From positions 79,795 through 143,794 of the forward strand of contig MNCI01014563.1 in the NCBI GenBank assembly GCA_015680685.1: DNA of 64,000 nt, read 5' to 3'. Under the pieces are notes generated by a model, which worked only from the letters and a program-made list of their open reading frames with translations, did no database searches and had not been told where the DNA came from. Of this stretch, positions 10,174 through 20,030 are shown one piece after another (position 1 is the stretch's first letter; each line of letters starts with the position of its first letter). Source of the DNA: Gnetum montanum (taxonomy: Eukaryota; Streptophyta; Gnetopsida; Gnetales; Gnetaceae). Both the position numbers and the translations under genes were made by a program.

Positions 10174-12450
10174 CAAGGTAACACAATTCTCCCACTAGAA
10201 CATTCCATAACACTAATGTTTCAAGTAGCCCTCCTAAAGGCCAACCTAAGTCATGAACAAGAGAGTTATTAAGTCACAAAGAACATGACAAGACCATACC
10301 GACCAACAAAGGCTCAGGTAAGAAGGAATGTCATCATGGAAGCACAACATGAATGTGAAAAAGAAAAGAAGATACCTCAAATAGTTGTCCTGGAAGAAAC
10401 AAATGATGCCTTGCTCCAACCTAAAATTTTTTATCAAACTCATGAATCTCATTCCCACACACCAATAATACATATTAAAGATCCAACTGACACAAAGCTA
10501 AAGTCAACTTTGGAAAAGAACCTTGGAAAGAATGTAAGAGGCTTTACAAATAGATAGAGCTCAAGGCTTAGAGCTTCTATAGAACCAATAGGTAGTGTTC
10601 TTCAACAACTTCATCTCTCTCTTCGCGTTCATCTATAGAGTCTGACAAGAAGGAACGTAGATTAAGAGACCATTACAGAGAGAGATAAAGAGATTATGAG
10701 AGAGAGGAGTATAGAAGAAGGTGTCCTAATGATGAAGAGAATGATTATGAGTGATGAAGGGATAAAAATAGGCATGAGGATAGGGAGTGTTATGAGCATT
10801 AAAGGGGTCACTACTATAATAGAGCTTACAAACCCAATAACTATGAAGACCCCCTATTAGCCACTCGAAGTATGATCAATATCAAAGAAGCTATATATAT
10901 TCCAGGAGCATGTACGGAACAGCTGCATCAAGCAACTAGATATGAATAATATTTCTCAATTTGAAGGTGGATTCAATGTAGATCCATAAGACCACCTTCA
11001 ATTATTCCATGATGCTTGTGCCCTCCAAAATATTGAAAGTGATTAAAAAGCTCAAGTTGTTTCCTAGAACACTCATCAAAGAGATAGAGAGTTGGTATAG
11101 ATCATTGGAATTGCAATCAATTAGGAGATGGAGTACTATGCTTGAACTTTGTAACAACAAATATTAAACCTACTTAAGAGTGTCTAACCTTAGAAAACAA
11201 GTCTAGGGATGGAATTAAGGGACACATGAATCCCTTGATGCAGCAATGGGTAGATACCACTCTCTTCTGCATAGATGCCTTGGCCATGGATTCTTACAAA
11301 GGGAACAACTTAGACACATTGTGAATTGGTTAAGGAATAAAACCAAAGAAACCCTTGGGATCTATGCCCAATAAAGACTATTAGAGATGATCATCCATCG
11401 AATCCAAATGTTAATAGTCCAAGTAGCGAAGGAGGAAAGAGAGTTAAAAAATAGAGAATCAGATAAAGAGTATAACTAAGACCCATCTATCAAAAAACAA
11501 GATGTATGAATGTATGATAAACAAGAAGAAGAAACCTTGGAATATTTTCTTCAAGAGAGAACTCTACCAATTTAGAAATTTGTCAATGATATAGTAAAAA
11601 AGATAGAGAATACATGGGAGTTGGTGGATGAGAAGTTCACTACAACCCTCAAGATAGTAGAAGAAAGGACTAAATAAGCATTCAATAAAGGCAAAGATAA
11701 GAAGAAGACAAAAGAACATGGATGAGAAGGATATAAATAGAAAGGAAAATTTGTTATAGTTAAGGAGTGTACAGACTCTTATTTAGAAGATGAGGAAAGA
11801 TGTAAGGTGTGTGATTATGAACATCCTAAGGGATGCTACCCTATTATGGCCTACTCCTAAGAGTCTAGGGCATACGCACTCAATTCAAAGTTCATTAAAA
11901 AGTAAATGCAAATATGGTTTCCTTATCCTCAAGGTAATCTTTGATAACCCTTCCAGTCAACCTAATACCCAAGTGAAGCTTACCCTCAACCATAGGAGCA
12001 ATACTAGCAACAATGGCAACAACTACAAGCATGGGCAATGCCATTGCCAAGGCAACAATATCCATATAGGTAACTAGATCCTTATAGATATTATGTACAA
12101 TTCCCAATCTCTTTGAGAAATGCTTCAATTCATACTTCTCCAAGGATGGATCCCAACCTCTACACACATCAACCAACAATTGGTCCATCAAATCAACCTC
12201 CTAATTCTTTACCAACAGTATCACCACCAATCATGCAAGTGAAGCTGCCATCATAACCACAACAAAAACATGTTGTTGAGGTAGTGAATATACGGAGATA
12301 GGATCATATCTTCAACATTAAAGGAGAATCTCATAAATTTCCATTCTTCAAGATAAGTCCAAAAAAGACTAGTCGGTCAAGGACTCCATCCAAACAAGTT
12401 TCTTCTCTGAAAGATCCTCCTACAAACATTCTGCTTCTACCACAACCAAC
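10174..12450 (+). pseudogene. gag remnant of element F
   Basis: The stretch RPYRPTKAQVRRN at about 10,290 aligns with REYRP/QDYRP/WDYHP in D, A and B, which shows that gag is entered well after its start. The capsid-like domain is near 10,870-11,330 (the KLFPRTLIKE frame at 11,055-11,090, SWY, RRW-type wording). The compact motif CKVCDYEHPKGC is intact at 11,801-11,836. A Gln/Pro/Tyr-rich tail follows to ~12,250. Numerous stops are present, several of the CAG-to-TAG kind. Confidence 0.7.
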
Positions 12451-12499
12451 TTAGAAGATTGTGGTTATCATGTTAACCAAAATAGTATCTGACTGGATA

Positions 12500-12964
12500 A
12501 AGGTGGGACCACTCCCTAAGAAAATAATAAATCTAGGAATTCCTCTGATTTATTTACAAATCGCTGGAAATTCACCATGCAAGGCTCTACTAGACTCAAG
12601 TTCTGGAGTAAACTTGATATTCCAAGAAACATACAAGGCATGGAACGTACCTCCCATAAAGAAGTGCAATATAATACCAGAGCTAGCAGATTAATCTGTC
12701 ACCATTTCTCTAGGATGGATAAAAGATATGATAACCACTATCAATGGGTGATCTTAGCGAGTGGATTTCTTAGTGATTTATGTGAAGAATGATAACCAGG
12801 AATTTCCTATCATTATGGGAAGAGCATGGCTTAGCACAATAGATGCTAAGTTAGGAATGAGAGATTTATCCATGGAAATCTCTAAGGAGGACAAGCAAGG
12901 AGCCATACATATGCAAAGAATCCCATGCATTACTGACAATAATGAAGGGTGTAGTTGTGGATAG
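12500..12964 (+). pseudogene. Aspartic protease remnant of element F
   Basis: The active-site stretch CKALLDSSSGVNLI lies at about 12,580-12,620; Asp is present but the DSG glycine is Ser. It continues with NVPPIKKCN, a frame-shifted GWSY equivalent, and DFLVIYVKNDNQEFPIIMGRAWLS at 12,761-12,850 (a block conserved in B, C and E), ending near PCITDNNEGC. Lengths and order match the protease of E (62,640-63,050). Confidence 0.7.
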
Positions 12965-14172
12965 AAATTGTAGAATGTTAACACATTCTATACACTAGCC
13001 AATAACAAATGTGAGAAACAAGTGTCTAGATAAAAAGAAACATGGGATACTAAACCAAAAGCTACCAAGTGGTCAAAAATTGAGAACATTAAATTATCTA
13101 AAATATGCATGGAAATTTCTAACTAATTTATTAACTCTTACACAAAGAAAATGACCTAAACTGAGAACTCACAAAATAAGATCCTAAACCATAATCATAC
13201 TCTAGCATATAATGAAAAAAGAGACTTAAAATTTAAATTTAAGAATGAATAAGAAAGTATAACTGGACCTTCTAAAATAGAAACATCATCAAGTCCAATA
13301 GGATATATGTCTTGAGAAGATCATAATTTAATTATCATCAATGTCACATAGGATAATAAATGAAAATATAAATCACTAAGGATGATAAATAAGAAACCTA
13401 GAGTGTATGATCTAAGGAATCTAGGGTTCATTTTTCAAATCTAAGTGTTTTTCAACTCTCTTTTTTTTCTAATTTTTCTGTTTATAATTTTTGTTACACT
13501 TTTTACCCTTCTTAGTACTTTTTCCTATTCTTTAATATCTTGTCATTCTTTTATACTTTTTTTAATTTCTTAATCTCTTGATATTTCTTAATGTTTTCCA
13601 AATTCTTCCTTTATTTTACCATTTTTCTATAATTTTCACTACTTGTTTTGTACATATTTTTGTTGATTTTTTTCCAATAAAGTGTAAAGAAAAAAGTAAT
13701 ATGTAGTCCCAATAAGGTGAAGATTACCCTATATTATTAGATCATGAAGGGCTGATTACATATACAGTGAGACTACATCATCCATCCATTCATTTCCAAT
13801 AGTAAGAGGTTCTTACCATGACCATAATGATCATTATGTGTGGATAGAAGAGTCAAGAACCAAGTGGGAATGCAAAGGGTGTCACATCAAGGGGACTTGT
13901 GGATTCTCTAGGACTACTACTATGAGTTTTATCTTGTTGCTAAGGATGTATGATTTTTTTTGAGTTCTAACAAAAAATGGAAGTAAGAGTACAATATGTG
14001 TTGCCTTACCATGTCACTAAAAAGATATGTTACCCATGCCTGAAAGTAGCCCTCTGGTAAGGTCAACATAGTAAAAATAAATAAAAGCACAAAATAAAAT
14101 TTCTAGGGGTCCCATTGGAATGACATGTTACCCATGCTTGAAGGTAGGCAGCTTCTCAAAAATATAAAAATA
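12965..14172 (+). repeat. Deleted pol position and 3' noncoding region of element F
   Basis: No gene is evident. 12,965-13,440 is AT-rich and unassigned; it may be a relic of the protease-RT spacer. 13,440-13,690 is a pyrimidine-rich strand, equivalent to the GTGTAAAA-rich tract of A, C and D read from the other strand. 13,875-13,910 matches the AAGGGTGTGACTTCAAGGGG box, and two copies of GTTACCCATGC (14,030 and 14,127) match the 'catgggtaac' box of A and D. The run ends at the assembly gap. Confidence 0.55.
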
Positions 14173-14202
14173 NNNNNNNNNNNNNNNNNNNNNNNNNNNN
14201 NN
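14173..14202. other. Assembly gap (30 N)
   Basis: The gap covers the left end of the 3' LTR of B. The first base after it corresponds to base 81 of the other LTR (26,447), so at least 80 bp of LTR plus the flank with the target duplication are missing. The 30 N are nominal. Confidence 0.9.
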
Positions 14203-15012
14203 TAAGCACTTAACATGCACCAGACTTCTAACCAGTGAAACCTTGGGTTAGAACGGTCGTTGTCATCCTAATCTCAATTGTAAAGTTCTATTGCAATGGC
14301 TAAGTGAGACTAAGGCTAATTATTTTTATATCTTTTTAATTATCTTTTTCAGCAACTAAGGTATGGAAGTAATGAATAAACTATTATCTCATCTCTAATT
14401 ATCCTAGTGTATATGCTAACTACTCCTAGCATAAGCATCTGGTCCCATCCTTCGAGCACATTTTGAGCATTTCCTAACATTGCTGGGCTACCAGACGTTA
14501 GGCGTCGCTGGGTTTACCAAGTGTTTGGATTACGTTCGAGATGGTCGTACTTATGTATTTTACAAACTACGAATGAACACTAACGATTGAAATTATAATA
14601 ATGAAAACATAAATAATTGACGAGTAACTAATAAAACATAAACAACTGATTAATAAAGCATAAACATCTTAAACTATTGAATGCATGAAACAACTAAGTC
14701 TAAATGCTGCAAGGATTGCATGAACAGTTCATCTTTATTGCCATCATGCCAATGGGCTCAGATACATCAATGCTCGAATAAAGATTCGATCGCTTTTCAT
14801 ACACCTACTGCGGGAACTTGGAAAATATTCTATCTCTTGCGGGAGCCAACTGCAAGAGCTTCGCTATCACTACTCAAAAAGATGCCTAAATGAGGCGAAA
14901 GGCCCTCATATTTATAGGTTCGGGAAGGGTGTTATGTATACGGGGCCCTGTCAATGCAGGGTGGCTGCGTCGACGGGGCCACGTTGATGCAACGACTTTT
15001 GACACTTCATCA
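14203..15012 (-). repeat. 3' LTR of element B (left end in gap)
   Basis: It is nearly identical in stretches to 26,447-27,048 (for example TAAGCACTTAACATGCACCA at both starts) and ends GACACTTCATCA, followed by the polypurine tract. It keeps a 227-bp block (14,440-14,666) that is reduced to one N in the other LTR. U3 has GTATACGGGGCC and GTCGACGGGGCC motifs; TATA (CCTATAAATATGAGG) lies near 14,909-14,923. Confidence 0.9.
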
Positions 15013-15020
15013 TACCCCCA
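15013..15020 (-). other. Polypurine tract of element B
   Basis: The minus strand reads CAGTCGTGGGGGTA and then the LTR start TGATGAAGTG. This is the priming site for plus-strand DNA synthesis. The same arrangement is present in C (39,670), D (49,929) and G (1,392). Confidence 0.8.
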
Positions 15021-15263
15021 CGACTGAACAAAAACTCGTCCTCGAGTTACTTTACAATTTGGAAGGTATGGATTCTTATTTACAACACACATAACTTAAA
15101 CACATAAATGACACACATATGACCTAACATGAATTTACCAAGTACCCGAGTAATAGAGGAGGATAATTACAAAAAAATGGCGGTGTTCAAAGACAAAATT
15201 GGACACCTCGCCAGTCCTGGAGTCTCTGCGGTGTAAGAAGATGTTCAAAATTACTAGAGGAGG

Positions 15264-18103
15264 TTACACTGTCCCTGGGGGTGGTGGTTCTAATGGACAC
15301 CCTCTATCCTCTGGCCCGTGTGTTGGTGGCAACACGAATGTCAGTAACCCTGCGGCAACTGCAGCTTCTGGAGACAGCCTGAATGCCTCCAACAAAGCCC
15401 TCATTTTCTCTTCTTTGCTTCTGGGGTCGTTCACAGTCCAGGCAGCTTCTCCAATGTGTGCTGGAACTGGAATTTCCCAAGGGCAAGGCAACGCTAGCAT
15501 GAGTTCCTTCAAATTGACAAACCAGGTTGCAAACTATTTGCATTTGATATCGAACGCTTGAATTGATGCTTGCAATTGCTGGTAGTCACTCATTCTTCGG
15601 GCTAGGTCCTCCGCAACGGTACGTTGGCCTTCAAAGCTTGTATGAAGGACCTCGAGTTCTGCATTTGCTATTGCCAGCTTCTGTTTTGTTTCCTTGTATG
15701 CCAGGAACTCACCCTCGTATAGAGAATACGAGGTGGCCACTTGTTTCTCTAGCTCTGACTATGGTCTCCTGGCTGTGAGCATAGCCAAGTTTGCATACCG
15801 AAGGTTGGCTAACACCATGTATTCTATCATTTCTTCAATTTGCAGCTCCTTTAGGAAAATTTTCGCTTTGTTTTAGGCGTTCAATCCATCGAAGATGGAT
15901 GGCCATACATTGCCTCCTTCTCTGAGCTACAGGAGCACTTGGTTCATCTGGGCCTTAGCGACACAAATGTGCTTCTCATTCACCTCTTTCTGCAATCCCA
16001 CTTGGTCCCTGTAATGATTTTTGACTCTTTCAAACTTTAGGGCCTCATTCTTCCAAGTGGCCATTTCAATTGCAGACTTCTATCGTAATGCTCAAACCTC
16101 CTTCATTGACAGATTCCTATTCTCAGCAACCAACCTTCTCATATTGGCATTTACCTTGGCTAGCTCTTCCTGCTATTGGTGGATGAAATATTTCATGTGC
16201 TCGTTCTTTGTACCAACATTGCGTAGGCGATGAACTTTAATGGTCAGTTGCATGTTCTCCTGGCAAACCTCGGCCAAGTATTTCTCCAAATGATATGCTC
16301 GAGCGTCTGCTATGGCCTTATCTAGGATTGTTGTCTCCCTTTCATCCTCAACAACCTGAGGTTTAAGTTGAAGCTGTTGGAAAGCTTCATCTTTGGTGAT
16401 TTCGTGGTCGAGGATGGCCGGGTCGGCAAGTTAGGCCCTTAATTGGGCAACCTCCATTGTCAAGTGCTGACAAGCAGCTTGAGCAGCCTCCAGTTGCCCT
16501 TCCAAAACACCAATAACAGCTCCAACTAGGTCACAGTGATGTTGTCCGAAAGATCGAAGACATCCAGAAGTGGTTGCCCAGTTCCTATCAGTCGGTCCAA
16601 CATTTCTTCATGTTGGGTTGCATCCATCTTGCTGCGTGAAGTGCTGAAAAACACATGTACATCTTGGAGTCCATGGATGTCTAGTATAGGTGCTACCAGT
16701 GCATTGAGAGCGGTAGCAATGGTATCAGCAACCACTTCGACCGCAACCTCTTATCCCTTGTGTTGCATCACCACGACCGTCGTCCCCTCACCATCCTCCA
16801 AGCATACCGAGAAGGTAGTAACATTCCCTGAGATTTCAGGGAATAACTGTTGAGTTGCAGTTGATACATCTTAGATGCTCGAATCTGTTCTGGTTGGAAT
16901 GGGTGCTCAAGCGGAGGAAAATATCGGCCCTGCCCTTTCAAGCAAGCTGACTGATTGAGCCACTTGCTCCAAGTGACTCATGGCAAGGTGATAGACTGAA
17001 GGATCATCTCCTCCACCAGTTCTGCCAGATTGCTCTTGCTGATTCGAGAGCATTTCCCAGATCTTGCGGATGTATGTTGTTGTTGTTTGCGAGCCCGGCT
17101 GCATTGTTTGCATAGGTGGTGGAGGCGGTTACTGCTCTTTCTCTGTCTGTGTGGCGGCAGGTGTTTTGCCTTTCATCATCTCTCGCCACGAGGCAATTGG
17201 GGCACGCCAAATGATATCATTAGAGTACCGTGCTATCCCTGCCCATTTGCATAGCTTTCGGATTAGGCAAGGAAAAGGGAGAGCACGTCTTCCATGTTCG
17301 TTCTCTGTGAACCTCTTTTCAATTTCCAAAAACAATAGCTGTGGAAGACTCATGGGAAATTTTCCACTCAAGGCGGCACATAAACAAGCGGAGAAGGTAG
17401 TGATTTTGCTAGGTCTTACCGTTGGATTTAGATGATAAGATGCTACCTTTGAATAGACTCTCTCTGCCATGATCAAGGAGCCAAAATCTTTGCGCTCTAC
17501 CCCATAGCACCGTTGGATCCATTGCGCCTTTACCCCTGGATTGGCCTGCTTAGGAATTTCCACCACATCTACCCCAGTTTCGGGCAACCCCAAAGCTTGC
17601 GCTATTGCATCTGAAGAGTAAGAGACATATATGTCCTTGATTCTTACTCTTGACCCTAGCTGCCAGTTTGTCCAGAAGAGGTATTTTTATCCTAAGTACC
17701 ATTCACCACTGGTTGTGATGATTGGCCACATCGGAGAGCTCTGCAATTGAAGTCTCACATCTTCTGGAGCGTTCTCGAGGAATGGCCTAAAATTTAACTC
17801 TTGGAGGATCGTCCGTTACACCTCGCGTGGTGTGATAGCATCAAGGCAGACTTGGGTTAGTGTGACCTCAAGCCATGGTGCTATCCCAGGCATCTCATCC
17901 CCTAGCGATTGCATGCCGGGAATCTCCTCTTTGGGAATCTGGTGGATAGATTCCACATCAGGTTATTCACGGAAGGGTCCAGTTGCATGAGAATCCTCCG
18001 CATACTATGGTGGTTGCACTCCTCGTCCCCTTCCCATACGTGGGCGCTTGTCCCTTGGTTGTGATGGTCCTTCGTCCCTTGGGTGCCTGGGTTTGGATGC
18101 CAT
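15264..18103 (-). pseudogene. ORF3 of element B: coiled-coil protein in the env position
   Basis: An ATG at 18,103 (MASKPRHPRDEGPSQ) opens a frame of about 946 codons ending in a Pro-rich tail (LEPPPPGTV) at 15,264. The ORF3 of C has nearly the same length (2,847 bp) and the same start and tail, which supports both ends. Parts in order: a basic N-terminus; a conserved globular domain, clean over 154 codons at 17,129-17,593, with the shared wording QRCYGV, TVRPSKITTF, GKFPMSLPQ, LPFPCLIRKLCK; then a long Glu/Gln/Leu/Ala-rich coiled coil (clearest at 15,534-15,740); then the Pro-rich end. I see no signal peptide or membrane span, unlike the env-like ORFs described for Athila. A few in-frame stops are present. 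It may relate to proteins annotated 'putative plant transposon protein', but this is unverified. The function is unknown. Confidence 0.75.
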
Positions 18104-18302
18104 CTGAAATAAACATAACCGTCTGTTAGACCATTTAAAAGTAGCCTAAAATGGTTTGTATATACCTTTTTCAGCTTGACCAAGTTATGTTAATGGCACA
18201 GGCACACCGTTAAGTCTCTCATAGTGTTAAGTTAGGGGTTAGGACCAAAGGTTTTGTAATTAACAACTAATTAATTAATTAATTAATTACATAAGGGCAC
18301 CA

Positions 18303-18317
18303 CCCCCCATGACGAAG
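18303..18317 (-). other. Internal polypurine-like G-run upstream of ORF3 (element B)
   Basis: The minus strand reads CTTCGTCATGGGGGG, similar to the element's own tract (CAGTCGTGGGGGTA) and to those of D and G (GTCATGGGGGTA). It lies 165 bp downstream of the internal TATA and about 200 bp before the ORF3 ATG. C and F have an equivalent at the same spacing. It may act as a central plus-strand primer. Confidence 0.45.
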
Positions 18318-18466
18318 TACATACCTTTGGGTTGCATAAAAGGGAGAAGATAGGTTGATGCGGACATGCAATGGAATGTAGGTGCGTTGGGAAGGGTTAG
18401 GCAGAAAAAATGGTAAAAATTCCCTTCAATTTGGACTCCAAATGATGAAAAATACAAAGTGTGGTG

Positions 18467-18539
18467 GGGTATTTATAGGGGTTGGGCGCGGCATCAACGG
18501 GGTTGCGTATACGCAGTGGCTACGTATACGGGGCCCCGT
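18467..18539 (-). promoter_or_regulatory. Internal LTR-like promoter upstream of ORF3 (element B)
   Basis: The minus strand has CGTATACG-type repeats and the 17-mer CGTATACGGGGCCCCGT (18,523-18,539), then CCCTATAAATACCCC (18,467-18,480). The same 17-mer occurs in the U3 of the 5' LTR of B at 26,957-26,973, also upstream of CTATAAATA. It sits about 370 bp before the ORF3 ATG, in the right orientation to drive ORF3. Transcription from it is inferred. Confidence 0.55.
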
Positions 18540-18599
18540 ATACATAGCACTGTTCACCTGTGGACCAGCGTTGACCAACCCAAAAAAAAACCTGAAATG

Positions 18600-20030
18600 A
18601 AAAATTTAAAAATCTAAATTGAGGCGATTGAAGCACAAAAAAGGCCCGATCATGGGGAAAGACAAAAGAAAGGAAATTAAGCACGAAAATAAAAAAAATT
18701 GGAGAATGTGGGTCAAAAAGAACTCAAGCAAGGATGGCATCGAACGATGGGACACTGAAAAAATGAACTAAGAAATTCAAAGGAGTGGAGACGTAATAGG
18801 CAAACCCAAGAATATGTAGGTGGGTCCTCCCCATAGCAAGCAACAGCCGTAAAGCCCCTGCATACCCTCGACACTAGGGTCAGTGGGCTCGGGAGTCATA
18901 AATGGTGTTACAAGTGAAGACGCCAAACCAAAAGAAACTCGACAAGGCATGAGAGACCAAAAGAAAACACGACGAACACACAACATAAAAATGGTAGTGA
19001 GGTGAGTATGAAAAGAAGCGGAATGGAAGGAGAGGAGAAAATGGAGAGATCGAGTGTCAGCCACATGAAACCCCACGTGCAAGCATGGTTAAGTGACCCA
19101 GTAGAACCTTCCTGAAATCAGACCCAAAACCATCCGTGACCAGTGACCTCGCAGTTATAGACGAAGTCCCGACTAGCCCCCAAGGAAACAGGAATGACCA
19201 CATAGAAAACCACCACTCCAAGAAACATGAAAAGAGGGAAGTGAAATGGGACAAAGTTACAGGGGACCAAGGAGGTCCCATAACAAATGTGGATGGCCTG
19301 TGGGAGGTGGTCTAAGGGGTGTGCTTTGAATTCCCACTGTGATATGTATTTGTTTTTTTTCTATGTGGGGGAACCACACCATGCGAACACCCATGCGTTT
19401 GTGCATGCATCTGACCAAGGGGTGTGCTTTGAATCCTCAATTTATTTATTTTTCTTTTCTTTTTGAATGAGGACCACACCATGCAAGGTCGAATAGCCCA
19501 AAAACTTTCATGGAGAGAGACGTGGAATGGTAGGAAATCCGTAAGGACACACCAACAACCTAGGAAATAGAACAGAACAACGAATAAAGAATTCCCCTTG
19601 AAGTCACACCCGATTCAAACTAGTGGGTCATCCTGCAGTCACAAAACTACACAAGTCACACATTCATTAAAACGTTTTTAATTGAAGGGGTTGCATGTGC
19701 ATGACACAAGGAAAACCATGAGATGGCGAATGGGTGGATGGCATGGACTCATGGCCGAGTATATGAAGTGGAACGTCATAAAACCAAGGACAACCATGCA
19801 AAGGCGGGAACCAAAAAACTAGGGAGACTATTTCAATACCCATCGTAATGAAAATCGACCACACCAAACAATAGGATGATGACAAAAAGTAAGCAAAAAG
19901 AGCACCAAAAAAGTGGAAAACAAAAATGGTAGAACACAAAGAAGGAGAAAACAAAAAATAGAAAACAAAAAAGTGTAAAATAAAAAATGATAAAATGGTG
20001 AGGGGTGTAGTGAAATGGATCAGCAAGGAT
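18600..20030 (-). repeat. 3' noncoding region of element B
   Basis: No gene is evident. It holds the conserved boxes of this region: GTGGGTCCTCCCC near 18,819, GACCCAAAACCA near 19,122, the TAAGGGGTGTGCTTTGAATT box twice (19,315 and 19,418), each followed by a CCACACCATGC box (19,374 and 19,475), CCCCTTGAAGTCACACCC near 19,594, and a GTGTAAAA tract near 19,973. The two-box unit is duplicated with a 103-bp period. Open frames on the minus strand are not supported by the other copies. Confidence 0.6.

Larger units (their letters stand above)
10174..14172 (+). mobile_element. Element F, first segment (gag, protease, 3' noncoding), cut by A and B
   Basis: This plus-strand copy begins inside the gag N-terminal domain directly after the LTR of A and ends at the gap beside the LTR of B. 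It continues in register at 27,049. Between the protease (ending ~12,964) and the 3' noncoding region (from ~13,440) only about 0.5 kb is present where intact copies hold RT, RNase H and integrase (~3 kb), so pol was deleted. Its LTR and PBS at the 5' end are absent from the window. Confidence 0.7.

Noticed and set aside
10285-10557. Possible host gene upstream of element F
   Set aside because: The RPYRPT stretch aligns with the gag of A, B, D and E, so it is gag of F.
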